Of a stretch of 64,000 nt of DNA, positions 55,226 to 64,000 are shown piece after piece. The stretch spans positions 1 to 64,000 of the forward strand of contig JAAYPG010000066.1 of NCBI GenBank assembly GCA_012519905.1, read 5' to 3'. How positions within the stretch are numbered: the first letter of the stretch is position 1; every line of letters begins with the position of its first letter. A model generated the notes under the pieces. The model was not told the DNA's origin. It worked only from the letters and a program-made list of their open reading frames with translations, and did no database searches. This DNA comes from Clostridiales bacterium (GTDB taxonomy: Bacteria > Bacillota > Clostridia > Lachnospirales > Lachnospiraceae). A program made the translations under genes and the position numbers.

Positions 55226-56473
55226 ATGAGCGAACATATTAATAACAGAGAATATAGGCAGAAGGTTTTAAAAGAGCTTATTATGGAGCTTCATGATGGT
55301 AAGACTGTTGATGAAGTTAAGGAGAGATTCGAAAAATTAATCGAAGGTATATCTGCATCTGAAATTTCTATGATGGAAAATCAATTAATTATGGAAGGCT
55401 TACCGATTACTGAGGTTCAGAGACTCTGTGATGTCCATGCTGCTGTCTTTAAGGGCTCAATTGAGGAGATTCATATGCCTGATAATCCAGCTGATATACC
55501 AGGCCATCCTATACACACATTTAAGATGGAAAACCGTGCCCTTGAACGTTTAATGGACAAAACTATAAAGCCCTTACTTAATGAGCTGATAGAAAATGAT
55601 AATCAAAAGCTACGTGAAAATATTCTGACTGAATTTACTAAGCTATACGAGCTAGATAAGCATTATTTAAGAAAGGAAAATCTTTTGTTTCCATTCCTTG
55701 AAAAGTATGAGATAACTGGTCCGCCTCAGGTTATGTGGGGAGTGGATGATGAAATAAGAGAAGATATAAAGGATCTAATGGCTTCTTTAAGCAATTCAGA
55801 CCTTGATGCCAAGGAACTTTCAACTAAGGCACATGCTGCTATAGATCGTGTACATGAAATGATTTTTAAAGAAGAGAACATCTTGCTTCCTATGGCACAG
55901 GAGACTTTAAATGAAGATGAATGGCTTAAGATTGCTAAAGAAAGCCATGAGCTGGGTTATTGCCTCTATGAGCCGAAGAAAGAATGGAAACCAGCCCGAG
56001 TAAATGTTGAGGAAAAGAGTAAGAAATCACAATCTGCGAATACAGCTGATAGTAAAGAAGCACCAGCTGGCTATATCAAGTTTGAGACCGGGGTTCTTAC
56101 TCAAAAGGAAATAGAAGCAATGCTTAATGCTATGCCTGTAGATATAACCTTTGTAGATAAGGATGGAATCGTTAAGTACTTTTCAGAGGGTAGAGAGCGT
56201 ATCTTCCCAAGAACAAAGGCGGTTATTGGAAGAACAGTTGCCAACTGTCATCCACCGGGCAGTGTTCATATAGTAGAGAAAATAGTAGAGGATTTAATGT
56301 CCGGCAAGAAGGATAATGAGGATTTCTGGATTAAGATGGGTGACAAATATACTCTTATCCGTTATTTTGCTGTAAGAGATAAGGACGGTAGTTATTTAGG
56401 AACCCTAGAGTTTACACAAAATATTGCACCAATCAAGGCGATTGAGGGTGAAAAAAGACTATTATCTGAATAA
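55226..56473 (+). CDS. DUF438-hemerythrin-PAS domain protein
   Basis: The 415-residue protein has three parts: DUF438 (about 8-75; VLKELIMELHDGKTVDEVKERF), a hemerythrin-like HHE domain (about 85-235; HPIHTFKMENRALERLM, LDKHYLRKENLLFPFLEKY, HAAIDRVHEMIFKEENILLPM) and a C-terminal PAS domain (about 285-400; MLNAMPVDITFVDKDGIVKYFSEG, TVANCHPPGSVHIV). It may sense O2, NO or a haem/flavin ligand; no output domain is present. Start at ATG 55226 (MSEHINNREY) after AAAGGAGG. The upstream open frame runs through the GTACC repeat and is not coding. Confidence 0.88.
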   Translation: MSEHINNREYRQKVLKELIMELHDGKTVDEVKERFEKLIEGISASEISMMENQLIMEGLPITEVQRLCDVHAAVFKGSIEEIHMPDNPADIPGHPIHTFKMENRALERLMDKTIKPLLNELIENDNQKLRENILTEFTKLYELDKHYLRKENLLFPFLEKYEITGPPQVMWGVDDEIREDIKDLMASLSNSDLDAKELSTKAHAAIDRVHEMIFKEENILLPMAQETLNEDEWLKIAKESHELGYCLYEPKKEWKPARVNVEEKSKKSQSANTADSKEAPAGYIKFETGVLTQKEIEAMLNAMPVDITFVDKDGIVKYFSEGRERIFPRTKAVIGRTVANCHPPGSVHIVEKIVEDLMSGKKDNEDFWIKMGDKYTLIRYFAVRDKDGSYLGTLEFTQNIAPIKAIEGEKRLLSE

Positions 56474-56654
56474 TCTTTATAATTACATTATTCAAGGGTA
56501 ATCAGCTACTATATTTTACATGATCTTAATTTTTTGATTATGTTGACAATAAATACTTTTCGCTCTATGATTAAATAATAGATAAAATATATTCTTTTGC
56601 TGTTCATATAATAGCAAGGGAACTTTATATGATAGAGGATAAGGAGAATAGCTG

Positions 56655-57506
56655 ATGAGTTGTATTAAGATTGTTGCAGATAGTACTTGTGATTTATCCA
56701 ATGATTTATTGGAGGAATACGATATTAGTGTACTTCCATTAATGATTTCAATGGGGGATATTACGAAAAAAGATGGTATAGAGGTCACTCCTGATGAGAT
56801 TTATAAGTGGTCAGATGAGACTGGTCAGACACCTAAGACAGCCGCTCCAACCATAGGAGATGCCATAGCATTTCTAGAGCCCTATATGAAAAAAGAGATG
56901 GATATTATATTTTTTGGTATATCCGAGTCTATGTCAGCCACTTGTAATGTTATAAGACTTGCTGGTCAAAATATGAACTATGATAGACTTTTTGTAGTGG
57001 ATTCTAAGAGTCTTTCAACAGGAATTGGTCTACAGGTGCTTCGTGCAGCGGAATTGGCCAAGAATGGTGCCTCTGCAGAAGATATAATAAAAGATAATAA
57101 CCAAATCAATTCAAAGGTAAGGGCCAGCTTTGTTATAGATACCTTGACTTTTTTACACCGTGGTGGAAGATGTTCTGGTGTAGCAGCCCTGCTTGCAAAT
57201 ACCCTTCGACTTAAGCCTGAGATTGTTGTAAAGGATGGCAAAATGGTTGTGGGGAAGAAATACAGAGGTAATATCAAATCTGCTCTTCTAAAATATGTTC
57301 AAGATAGAAATGATCAACTATTAGCTGCTGATTCAAAAAGAATATTTATAACTCATTCAGGCTGTAGCCCTGAACTAATTGATGAAATAAAGCAGTATCT
57401 TAAAGACTTGAATATATTTGAAGAAATATGTGTAACCCGTGCAGGAGGGGTTATTTCTAGTCATTGTGGTCCTAATACTCTGGGAGTATTATATATAATT
57501 AAATAA
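56655..57506 (+). CDS. DegV family fatty-acid-binding protein
   Basis: The 283-residue protein has the DegV pattern: IVADSTCDLSNDLLEEYDISVLPLMI, KTAAPTIGDAI, ISESMSATCNVIRLAGQN, SKVRASFVIDTLTFLHRGGRCSG in short blocks and C-terminal THSGCSPEL, SSHCGPNTLGVLYI. These proteins bind a fatty acid and, as FakB, present it to the kinase FakA for phosphorylation. No FakA gene is in the window. AAGGAGAATAGCTG precedes the ATG. It is a single gene with a terminator after it. Confidence 0.93.
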   Translation: MSCIKIVADSTCDLSNDLLEEYDISVLPLMISMGDITKKDGIEVTPDEIYKWSDETGQTPKTAAPTIGDAIAFLEPYMKKEMDIIFFGISESMSATCNVIRLAGQNMNYDRLFVVDSKSLSTGIGLQVLRAAELAKNGASAEDIIKDNNQINSKVRASFVIDTLTFLHRGGRCSGVAALLANTLRLKPEIVVKDGKMVVGKKYRGNIKSALLKYVQDRNDQLLAADSKRIFITHSGCSPELIDEIKQYLKDLNIFEEICVTRAGGVISSHCGPNTLGVLYIIK

Positions 57507-57523
57507 ACTATTAATAAACTATA

Positions 57524-57602
57524 AAAGAAGACTGTTTATATTAGCAAGAGAACCGGTAGATAAATTCCGTTTCTTATTATGCTATTATGAACAGTCTTTT
57601 TT
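57524..57602 (+). terminator. long imperfect terminator hairpin after degV
   Basis: AAGACTGTT and AACAGTCTT close a stem that continues imperfectly inward (TTAGCA...TGCTA, AAGAGAA...TTTCTT), followed by six T. The gap to 57729 otherwise holds only an AT-rich stretch with TATAAT at about 57709. Confidence 0.7.
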
Positions 57603-57729
57603 GTTATAGGAAAGTTTGTCCTTTTATATAAAAAATAATATCAATTAATAATTCCAGTAATAGAAATTTATGAATAAGGAAACAATGACTATAGCAAAAT
57701 AGAATAAATATAATAGAAGGAGGTTTCTT

Positions 57730-57924
57730 ATGAAGATTAATGATGGTTATAATTTAAAAAATAAGAATAATAAGAGATTGGACAAGATTCAACCAACCAA
57801 CAAGGAGGGAACAGCCGCTTGGCAGAATTTCGAGGGCTTTTATAAGGTTGATCAAGTGGGTAAACCCTCTGAAGAAGATGTTATTGAGGCCAAGGAATGG
57901 GTCGATAACGGTAGTAGATTATAA
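57730..57924 (+). CDS. small protein, DUF3787-like
   Basis: The 64-residue protein is hydrophilic and ends EGTAAWQNFEGFYKVDQVGK then PSEEDVIEAKEWVDNGSRL. The TAAW ... P-S-x-x-x-V-x-x-A-K-E-W-V-D pattern matches my memory of DUF3787, a small Clostridia family without known function. A strong AGAAGGAGG precedes the ATG. It ends 14 bp before the PFOR gene and is almost surely cotranscribed with it. Confidence 0.65.
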   Translation: MKINDGYNLKNKNNKRLDKIQPTNKEGTAAWQNFEGFYKVDQVGKPSEEDVIEAKEWVDNGSRL

Positions 57925-57938
57925 AAGGAGCGAGTAAA

Positions 57939-60900
57939 ATGGCAAAACTTTCGATGACATTGGATGGAAATACTGCTGCAGCTTATGCAGCCTATGCTTT
58001 TACTGAGGTAGCATCTATTTATCCCATAACACCTTCTTCAGGAATGGCAGAATCAACTGATGAATGGGCTGCAAATGGAAGGAAGAATATTTTTGGTCAA
58101 ACAGTAAATGTAGTAGAGATGCAATCAGAGGCAGGAGCCAGTGGTGCTTTTCATGGCTCACTACAAGCCGGAGCCCTGTCAACAACCTTTACAGCCTCAC
58201 AGGGCCTTCTATTAATGACACCTAATCTATATAAGACTGCAGGAGAGTTGCTACCGGGAGTATTCCATGTCAGTGCAAGGGCTATAGCAACTCATGCACT
58301 TAGTATTTTTGGAGATCATCAGGATGTTATGGCTGTTAGGCAGACAGGCTGCGCCCTCCTGGCTTCGGGGTCGGTTCAAGAGGTTGCTGACTTGGCTCCT
58401 ATAGCACATCTTTCGGCCATTAAGGGAAGAGTTCCCTTCGTACATTTTTTTGATGGATTTAGAACATCCCATGAGGTTCAAAAGGTCGAGCTTTTAGAGT
58501 ATAAGGATTATGCCGAGTTACTTGATATGGATGCTGTGAAAATGTTCAAGGACCGAGCATTATCACCAAACAAACCATGTTTTAGGGGAACAGCCCAGAA
58601 TTCTGATATATATTTTCAAGGACGGGAAGCGTCAAACCAATTTTATATGGATTTAATACCCATAGTAGAAGATTACATGAAGAAGATGGCTGAAAGAACA
58701 GGCAGGTCATATAATTTATTTGATTACTATGGGGCCAAGGATGCAGAATATATTATTATCGCTATGGGTTCTGTAACTGAAGCTATTATGCAGACTGTTG
58801 ATTATTATAATAATAGAGGTGAGAAATACGGTCTTGTAAAAGTAAGATTATATAGACCTTTCTCTGTAAGTCACTTTTTAGATGCGCTACCTTCTTCAGT
58901 TAAGAAAATAGCTGTACTTGATCGTACTAAGGAACCAGGAGCAGTCGGTGAGCCCCTATATGTGGATGTCTGCTCAGCCTATAAGGATCATCCTAATCCT
59001 CCTATTATTGTAGGAGGAAGATATGGACTGGCATCTAAGGATACAACTCCTAATCAAATTGCAGCTGTCTACGAGAATTTAAAACAAGACCAGCCTAAGA
59101 ACTCATTTACAATAGGCATAATTGATGATGTAACCAAGACATCCTTGCAAAGTATTGAAGACATAGATGCAGAGCCTGAAGATGTAAGGGCCTGTCAGAT
59201 ATGGGGTTTAGGTTCAGATGGTACTGTTGGTGCGAATAGGCAGGCTATAAGGATTATAGGTGATCATTCAGATATGAATGTTCAGGCCTATTTTGATTAT
59301 GATTCTAAGAAATCTGGTGGCATAACGGTATCACACCTACGTTTCTCAGAACAACCTATACGTTCGACTTATCTTGTTAATAATGCAGATTACGTTGCCT
59401 GTCATAACCCCTCTTATGTAAATAAGTATGATTTGGTGGAAAGCTTAAAGCCTGGAGGTATATTTGTTCTTAACACTCAATGGACTGATGAGGAGCTTGA
59501 AGAACATCTTCCTGCTAAAATGAAGCAAAAGTTAGCCAAGAAGAAGGCAAGAATTTATACTGTAAATGCAATAAAGATAGCAAATGAAATTGGTCTTGGT
59601 AATAGAATAAATATGGTTATGCAGGGAGCCTTCTTTAAGCTGACCAAGCTATTACCTGAAGAGGTATATGTTAAGGAACTTAAAGATGTAATAGCAAAGA
59701 TGTATGGTAAAAAAGGTGAAAAGATCGTCAAGATGAATCATGATGCTGTAGATCAAGGCATCAAAGCCATACATGAGGTAAAGATACCAGAAGCCTGGAT
59801 GAATTGTAGCGATGATAAAGCATCTACGACTAAAGAACCTGATTTTATTAGAAATATTATGCGCCCTATGTCAGAGCTTAAGGGAGGCGAACTTCCTGTT
59901 AGTGCATTCTCTGGTATTGAGGATGGAACATTCCCATCAGGTACTACAGCCTATGAAAAAAGAGGTATTGCAGTAAATGTTCCCGAATGGATTTTGGAGA
60001 ATTGTATTCAATGTAATCAATGTTCTTATGTATGTCCTCATGCTGTTATAAGACCATTCTTATTAAATGATGAGGAGCTTTCAAAGGCACCTGATACTTT
60101 TGTTACAAAGAAGGCCAATGGAAGAGCCTTTGAAGGACTTAGTTATAAAATCCAAATTTCTCCTATGGACTGTACAGGCTGTGGCAATTGCGCCGATGTA
60201 TGTCCGGCCAAGGATAAGGCTTTGGTTATGAAGCCAATAGAAACTCAACTTCCTGTACAAGTAGAAAACTGGAACTTTGCCATAAACAATGTGCATTTTA
60301 AGAAGGAACTGTCCTATGGTCAATCATTCAAGGATAGCCAATTCAAACAGCCATTGATGGAGTTTTCAGGGGCATGTGCAGGATGTGGAGAGACACCATA
60401 TATTAAGCTGGTTACACAGCTTTTTGGTGAGAGAATGATGATTGCCAATGCTACGGGCTGCTCTTCAATCTGGGCTTCATCAGCACCGAGTACCTCATAT
60501 ACAGTTAATAGAGAGGGAAAAGGACCATCTTGGGCAAATTCTTTATTTGAGGATAATGCTGAGTTCGGCTTTGGTATGTATCTTGGTGTAAAGCAGATAA
60601 GGGATAAGCTAGAGCAATCCATGAGAAAATTAAACGGAATGAAGGTAGAAGAAAAAGTTAAGGAAGCACTTCATGATTGGATACACTATAAGGATGATGG
60701 AAATGCATCGGAAGAAGCAGGAAGAAGGGTCTTAGAAGTGCTTGAGAACTTCAGTTCAACAGATGTTGAGATCGTTCAGCTTGTAAATGATATAAAAGAG
60801 AATAAGGATTACCTAACAAAAAGATCTATTTGGCTTGTAGGTGGTGATGGATGGGCTTATGATATTGGCTATGGCGGGCTTGACCATGTGCTTGCTTCAG

Positions 60901-61478
60901 GAGAGGATATAAATGTATTGGTATTTGATACAGAGGTTTATTCAAATACTGGTGGTCAAGCATCAAAGGCTACTCCAACAGCAGCTATTGCAAAATTTGC
61001 CGCATCAGGAAAGAAACAGGGCAAGAAGGATCTGGGTAGGATGATGATGACCTATGGAAATGTATACGTGGCTCAGGTTGGTATACACGCTGACAATGCA
61101 CAGCTAATAAAGGCCCTAAGAGAAGCAGAAGAATATAAAGGTCCTTCCCTTATAATATGTTATTCTCCATGTATAAATCATGGACTGATGGAGGGAATGG
61201 GCCGTAGTATGGCAAATATAAAAAAGGCTGTAGCAGCAGGCTATTGGCATCTATACAGATATAACCCTAATTTAAAGAAGGAAGGTAAAAATCCATTTAT
61301 TCTGGATTCCAAAGAGCCAACAGAAAGTTTTCGCGATTATATTTTAAACCAGGTACGCTATAGCTCATTGGTAAAGGCATTTCCTGATATGGCCGAGCAA
61401 TTATTTAAACAGGCAGAACAGCAAGCAAAGGAAAGATATGCTATATATAAACAGATGGCTTCAGTATACCCTAATTAA
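57939..61478 (+). CDS. nifJ: pyruvate:ferredoxin (flavodoxin) oxidoreductase
   Basis: The 1179-residue single-chain enzyme contains all domains of clostridial PFOR: N-terminal pyrimidine-binding part (YAFTEVASIYPITPSSGMAE), gamma-like domain, two 4Fe-4S motifs CIQCNQCSYVCPHAV and CTGCGNCADVCPA at about residues 690-760, the proximal-cluster CAGCGETPY and the ThDP-binding GDGWAYDIGYGGLDHVLASG region (GGDGWAYDIGYGG) with VFDTEVYSNTGGQASKATP. It converts pyruvate and CoA to acetyl-CoA, CO2 and reduced ferredoxin, central to fermentation. AAAAGGAG precedes ATG. A terminator follows at 61496. Confidence 0.97.
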   Translation: MAKLSMTLDGNTAAAYAAYAFTEVASIYPITPSSGMAESTDEWAANGRKNIFGQTVNVVEMQSEAGASGAFHGSLQAGALSTTFTASQGLLLMTPNLYKTAGELLPGVFHVSARAIATHALSIFGDHQDVMAVRQTGCALLASGSVQEVADLAPIAHLSAIKGRVPFVHFFDGFRTSHEVQKVELLEYKDYAELLDMDAVKMFKDRALSPNKPCFRGTAQNSDIYFQGREASNQFYMDLIPIVEDYMKKMAERTGRSYNLFDYYGAKDAEYIIIAMGSVTEAIMQTVDYYNNRGEKYGLVKVRLYRPFSVSHFLDALPSSVKKIAVLDRTKEPGAVGEPLYVDVCSAYKDHPNPPIIVGGRYGLASKDTTPNQIAAVYENLKQDQPKNSFTIGIIDDVTKTSLQSIEDIDAEPEDVRACQIWGLGSDGTVGANRQAIRIIGDHSDMNVQAYFDYDSKKSGGITVSHLRFSEQPIRSTYLVNNADYVACHNPSYVNKYDLVESLKPGGIFVLNTQWTDEELEEHLPAKMKQKLAKKKARIYTVNAIKIANEIGLGNRINMVMQGAFFKLTKLLPEEVYVKELKDVIAKMYGKKGEKIVKMNHDAVDQGIKAIHEVKIPEAWMNCSDDKASTTKEPDFIRNIMRPMSELKGGELPVSAFSGIEDGTFPSGTTAYEKRGIAVNVPEWILENCIQCNQCSYVCPHAVIRPFLLNDEELSKAPDTFVTKKANGRAFEGLSYKIQISPMDCTGCGNCADVCPAKDKALVMKPIETQLPVQVENWNFAINNVHFKKELSYGQSFKDSQFKQPLMEFSGACAGCGETPYIKLVTQLFGERMMIANATGCSSIWASSAPSTSYTVNREGKGPSWANSLFEDNAEFGFGMYLGVKQIRDKLEQSMRKLNGMKVEEKVKEALHDWIHYKDDGNASEEAGRRVLEVLENFSSTDVEIVQLVNDIKENKDYLTKRSIWLVGGDGWAYDIGYGGLDHVLASGEDINVLVFDTEVYSNTGGQASKATPTAAIAKFAASGKKQGKKDLGRMMMTYGNVYVAQVGIHADNAQLIKALREAEEYKGPSLIICYSPCINHGLMEGMGRSMANIKKAVAAGYWHLYRYNPNLKKEGKNPFILDSKEPTESFRDYILNQVRYSSLVKAFPDMAEQLFKQAEQQAKERYAIYKQMASVYPN

Positions 61479-61495
61479 ATAAAAGTAAAAAGATT

Positions 61496-61537
61496 TAGGA
61501 CAGGATTGGAATCAAAAAGCAAAGCCTGTCCTATAAT
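61496..61537 (+). terminator. terminator after PFOR
   Basis: TAGGACAGG pairs with CCTGTCCTA around a 20-base loop, 18 bases after the stop, with an AATTTT tail. Confidence 0.75.
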
Positions 61538-61745
61538 TTTATCCTTATATTGTGTTAATTGGATACTAGTTCATATAAATGTAACTTATGTGCCTAGATA
61601 TGGTAGTATGTGGTTTCAAATGCAGTAATTACATGTGAAAAATCAATAATCCATATATGATTATTATAATTTTACTGATATAATTATTATGTCTAGTAAG
61701 GTATGACTATAGACCTAAAATAATATACATAAAGGGGTGGCCGTA

Positions 61746-62012
61746 TTGCATATAATGCAGTCTTTACGAACCATAACTACTTCTGCAAAAGAAAAGGAAA
61801 TTGAAATTATTTACAACCTGATTTTCAAGAATGCACTCTATAGTATAGAATGTATTAGACTTGGAGGCAATGATGAAGAGCATAACAATTATTGCTTTGT
61901 AGAGAACATTACTGAGGATGAGGGTGATGCAGAGATATTTATGCAAGAATTGACTAAGGGAAAGGTATTTCCGGTACATATTAGGGATTTAGTAGAGGAT
62001 TATTTTTATTAA
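61746..62012 (+). CDS. small conserved-looking protein of unknown function
   Basis: The 88-residue product runs from a basic N-terminus (SLRTITTSAKEKEIEIIYNL) through IECIRLGGND and NITEDEGDAEIFMQELTKGKVF to PVHIRDLVEDYFY. The last segment recalls small Clostridia proteins of the DUF6514 type, but I am not certain. Translation likely begins at TTG 61746, 5 bases after AAAGGGGTGG; a GTG at 61737 lies within that site. It is a single gene with a strong terminator after it, which supports it being real. Confidence 0.6.
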   Translation: MHIMQSLRTITTSAKEKEIEIIYNLIFKNALYSIECIRLGGNDEEHNNYCFVENITEDEGDAEIFMQELTKGKVFPVHIRDLVEDYFY

Positions 62013-62038
62013 TTTATTGTTTAACAAAGGAAAAGCTG

Positions 62039-62080
62039 GTAGGAAGCTAATCAGATAATGGTTAGCCTCCTACTTTTTTT
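62039..62080 (+). terminator. strong terminator before gerA
   Basis: GTAGGAAGCTAATC pairs with GTTAGCCTCCTAC (minor bulge) and is followed by seven T. Confidence 0.85.
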
Positions 62081-62190
62081 GAAGCTAAGATTTTTGTATA
62101 TTTTCGGCATCAGTAGGAAAATATAGATATATGAATTATTTAATATTCGATAGATATTCAGATGAATTTTAACATATAAGGAGGCTGGAC

Positions 62191-63669
62191 TTGGAAAATA
62201 GAATAAATTCATCATGGATTACAAGCTTATTTGAAAAAAGCCAGGATGTAGTCGTTAGACAAATTAAAATAAATCAAAATAATATAACAGTCTATCTCTT
62301 TTGTGTAGATGGCTTAATTAATCAAGCTTTATTTGATGAAGCAGTATTTAGGTCCTTGAAGTTCGATCCATATTTGTCACATTGTGTAACTGAGAGAGCT
62401 ATGATGGACTATCTGTTAGAAGGTGGAGCATATCATGTCTTTACAAGTGAAGAAGCTGATTATCAGAAGCTATTAAAGTCTGTACTTAGCGGTATGGTGG
62501 CTTTAATCTTTGATTCAGAGGAAAAAGCTATTGTATATGACATAAGGATGTTTGAGAAAAGATCCATACAAGAACCCTCAGAAGAAAACGTTATGAAGGG
62601 CTCAAAAGAGTCCTTTATTGAAGTCATGCGCATGAATACTGCTTTGATACGAAGAAGAATTAGATCAGAGCATCTAGTTGTAGAGAGTTTGACAGCGGGA
62701 AGGGTTTCCAAAACAGACATGTCTTTGGTCTATATAAGCAATATAGCAGATATGAATACAGTGAATAAGATACGAGAGAAAATTAATAGCATTGAAATTG
62801 ATAATGTATCTACTCCAGCCTTCATAGAGGAGTTTTTAATAGAGAATAAGCATAGCATATTTCCCCAGATAATGTATACCCAGAGACCAGATCGGGTATC
62901 TGCTAATTTATCAGATGGAAGAGTAGCGCTAGTTGTGGATGGAATCCCATTTGTATATATTCTTCCCTGTCAGCTTCCCATGCTCATGCAGTCTCCAGAT
63001 GATTATGCCAATCATTTTTTTATCGGATCATCATTAAGGATTATAAGATATTTGTCTATGATAGTTACCCTATTTTTACCTGCCTTTTATATAGCTGCTA
63101 CAACTTATCAGAGTCAAATGCTACCTGTTCAGCTGGCCTTATCAACTCAAGCAGCCAAGCAAAATGTACCCTTTTCTTCAGCGTCTGAGGTCTTAGGGCT
63201 CCTTATATCCTTTGAGATTCTCATAGAAGCAGGGTTACGGCTTCCCAAGGCTGTAGGAACAGCCATGTCGATTTTAGGAGGTTTAGTCGTAGGACAATCA
63301 GCAGTTGCGGCGAATCTAGTGTCTCCTGCGGTTGTAGTGATAGTATCCTTGGCTGGAATATCGGGGTTTATTATGCCTAACCAGGATTTAAGTAGTGGTA
63401 TTAGACTAACAAGATTTCTTTTGGCAGTTTTAGCCGCTCTAGCAGGCTTCTTTGGTCTAGCCATAGGGCTTATATTGATAATCACCCATTTATGCAGTCT
63501 TAATAACTATAATACAGCATATATTTGGCCCTTTGTTGATGTGGAAGAGAGAAATATAAAGGATACCTTATTTAGGTTTCCAATTAGATATTTTAAGAAA
63601 AGACCGGATGAGGTGGCAGCTCAAAATAAGATTAAGCAAGGAACCAAGAAGGATGGGCAGGAGGGTTAA
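62191..63669 (+). CDS. spore germination protein GerA/GerKA family
   Basis: The 492-residue protein has the GerA-type N-terminal domain (SWITSLFEKSQDVVVRQIK; ESLTAGRVSKTDMSLVYISNIAD, shown in parts: KTDMSLVYISNIAD) and a C-terminal membrane domain with about five segments, including FLPAFYIAATTYQSQMLP and SPAVVVIVSLAGISGFIMP. GerA subunits form the inner-membrane germinant receptor or channel in spores. Start at TTG 62191 after AAGGAGG. It is the first gene of a germination operon that runs off the window, with a GerC-type lipoprotein gene two bases later. Confidence 0.93.
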   Translation: MENRINSSWITSLFEKSQDVVVRQIKINQNNITVYLFCVDGLINQALFDEAVFRSLKFDPYLSHCVTERAMMDYLLEGGAYHVFTSEEADYQKLLKSVLSGMVALIFDSEEKAIVYDIRMFEKRSIQEPSEENVMKGSKESFIEVMRMNTALIRRRIRSEHLVVESLTAGRVSKTDMSLVYISNIADMNTVNKIREKINSIEIDNVSTPAFIEEFLIENKHSIFPQIMYTQRPDRVSANLSDGRVALVVDGIPFVYILPCQLPMLMQSPDDYANHFFIGSSLRIIRYLSMIVTLFLPAFYIAATTYQSQMLPVQLALSTQAAKQNVPFSSASEVLGLLISFEILIEAGLRLPKAVGTAMSILGGLVVGQSAVAANLVSPAVVVIVSLAGISGFIMPNQDLSSGIRLTRFLLAVLAALAGFFGLAIGLILIITHLCSLNNYNTAYIWPFVDVEERNIKDTLFRFPIRYFKKRPDEVAAQNKIKQGTKKDGQEG

Positions 63670-63670
63670 T

Positions 63671-64000
63671 ATGAAGAAGCTAATTATTTTTTTATTTTCC
63701 CTTATACTATGCGGATGCAGCCATGATATGAATCGAAGAGAGATTGATGAAATAAATTTTATACATGTAATGGGTATTGATTATTCAGAGGGAGAATATG
63801 TCTTATCAGCTATATATAGCTCAAGTCAAGGGGCTGACCCTGAGAAGGGCTTAGCTGGTGATGAAGAAAGCTCAGAGGGAAGAGGGGCAACACCTTTTGA
63901 GGCTTTTCAAAACCTAAAACTAAAGAATAAAAAAACTGTATCTATTGCCAATACCGGCTATTTTCTTATAGGTGATAGGGCAGCCAGTAAAGGAATTGAT
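63671..64000 (+). CDS. GerC-type spore germination lipoprotein, 3' end missing
   Basis: The frame opens at ATG 63671, one base after the gerA stop, with AGGAGGG inside the gerA end as binding site, and stays open to the window edge (110 codons). It starts with a lipoprotein signal (KLIIFLFSLILCGCS, lipobox Cys) and continues REIDEINFIHVMGIDYSEG, the typical Ger(x)C opening, then VLSAIYSSSQGA and TPFEAFQNLKLKNKKTVSIAN. GerC subunits are outer-face lipoproteins of the germinant receptor. The rest, and any gerB gene, lies beyond the window. Confidence 0.88.
   Translation, partial: MKKLIIFLFSLILCGCSHDMNRREIDEINFIHVMGIDYSEGEYVLSAIYSSSQGADPEKGLAGDEESSEGRGATPFEAFQNLKLKNKKTVSIANTGYFLIGDRAASKGID

Overview
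The window looks like a chromosomal segment of an anaerobic, spore-forming, low-GC Firmicute, most like the Lachnospiraceae (Clostridia). The grounds are AT-rich DNA with strong AGGAGG ribosome binding sites and frequent TTG/GTG starts, pyruvate:ferredoxin oxidoreductase, rubrerythrin and bacteriohemerythrins, a bacterial V-type ATPase in the Enterococcus hirae ntp gene order, GerA/GerC germination proteins at the right edge, and plant-sugar genes (GH43, a CE1-like esterase, a sugar-acid dehydratase/aldolase pair, a sugar ABC transporter). I see no rRNA, tRNA, CRISPR array, prophage or insertion sequence.

Layout. 1-8 kb: trmO (cut by the edge), a 190-bp palindrome, a lipoprotein, two tandem bacteriohemerythrins, uridine kinase, a DtxR-type regulator facing feoAB with a likely iron operator, and a two-domain P-loop ATPase. 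8-13.3 kb: uppP, a membrane-anchored GH25 muramidase, and an IlvD/Edd-family dehydratase with a DapA-family aldolase. 13.4-19.9 kb: a CofE-like protein, a cytoplasmic GH43, then a coiled-coil exported protein with ftsE and ftsX, and a threonine-aldolase-like enzyme. 20-25.3 kb: a MarR-esterase operon and a sugar ABC transporter without its ATPase. 25.6-37.2 kb: L25/Ctc, a GGDEF-EAL protein, SIMPL, a DUF5658-like protein, a CotA-like multicopper-oxidase homologue that has lost its copper ligands, purE, a permuted papain-fold protein, msrA, a Ca-type P-ATPase and an MscS/YbdG-like channel. 37.9-48 kb: a LacI regulator and the nine-gene V-ATPase operon. 48-64 kb: a Crp/Fnr regulator, rubrerythrin, an NMO/FabK-like flavoprotein, DUF1858, 6PGDH and G6PDH, a cyclase-family hydrolase, a DUF438-hemerythrin-PAS protein, DegV, a small DUF3787-like protein, PFOR, a small hypothetical gene, gerA and the start of gerC.

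How it fits together. The right third is a redox and energy neighbourhood: PFOR makes reduced ferredoxin, the oxidative pentose phosphate enzymes make NADPH, rubrerythrin and the hemerythrin proteins deal with oxygen and peroxide, and the Crp/Fnr protein may control some of it through a TGTGA-N6-TCACA site placed 41.5 bases before a predicted start upstream of the DUF1858 gene. The V-ATPase ring subunit keeps the residues that bind sodium in E. hirae NtpK, so a sodium-pumping enzyme is predicted.

Most unusual items: (1) GTACC-N-GGTAC palindromes in inverted pairs, clustered in three same-strand intergenic gaps; (2) an FtsEX module whose secreted coiled-coil partner has no recognisable peptidase domain and whose FtsE has LSWGE instead of LSGGE; (3) the copper-less CotA-like protein; (4) a second hemerythrin in which a conserved ligand His is Gln; (5) a CofE-like protein with no other F420 gene nearby. 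No calculation or database search was run. Family names come from recognising motifs in the translated sequence.
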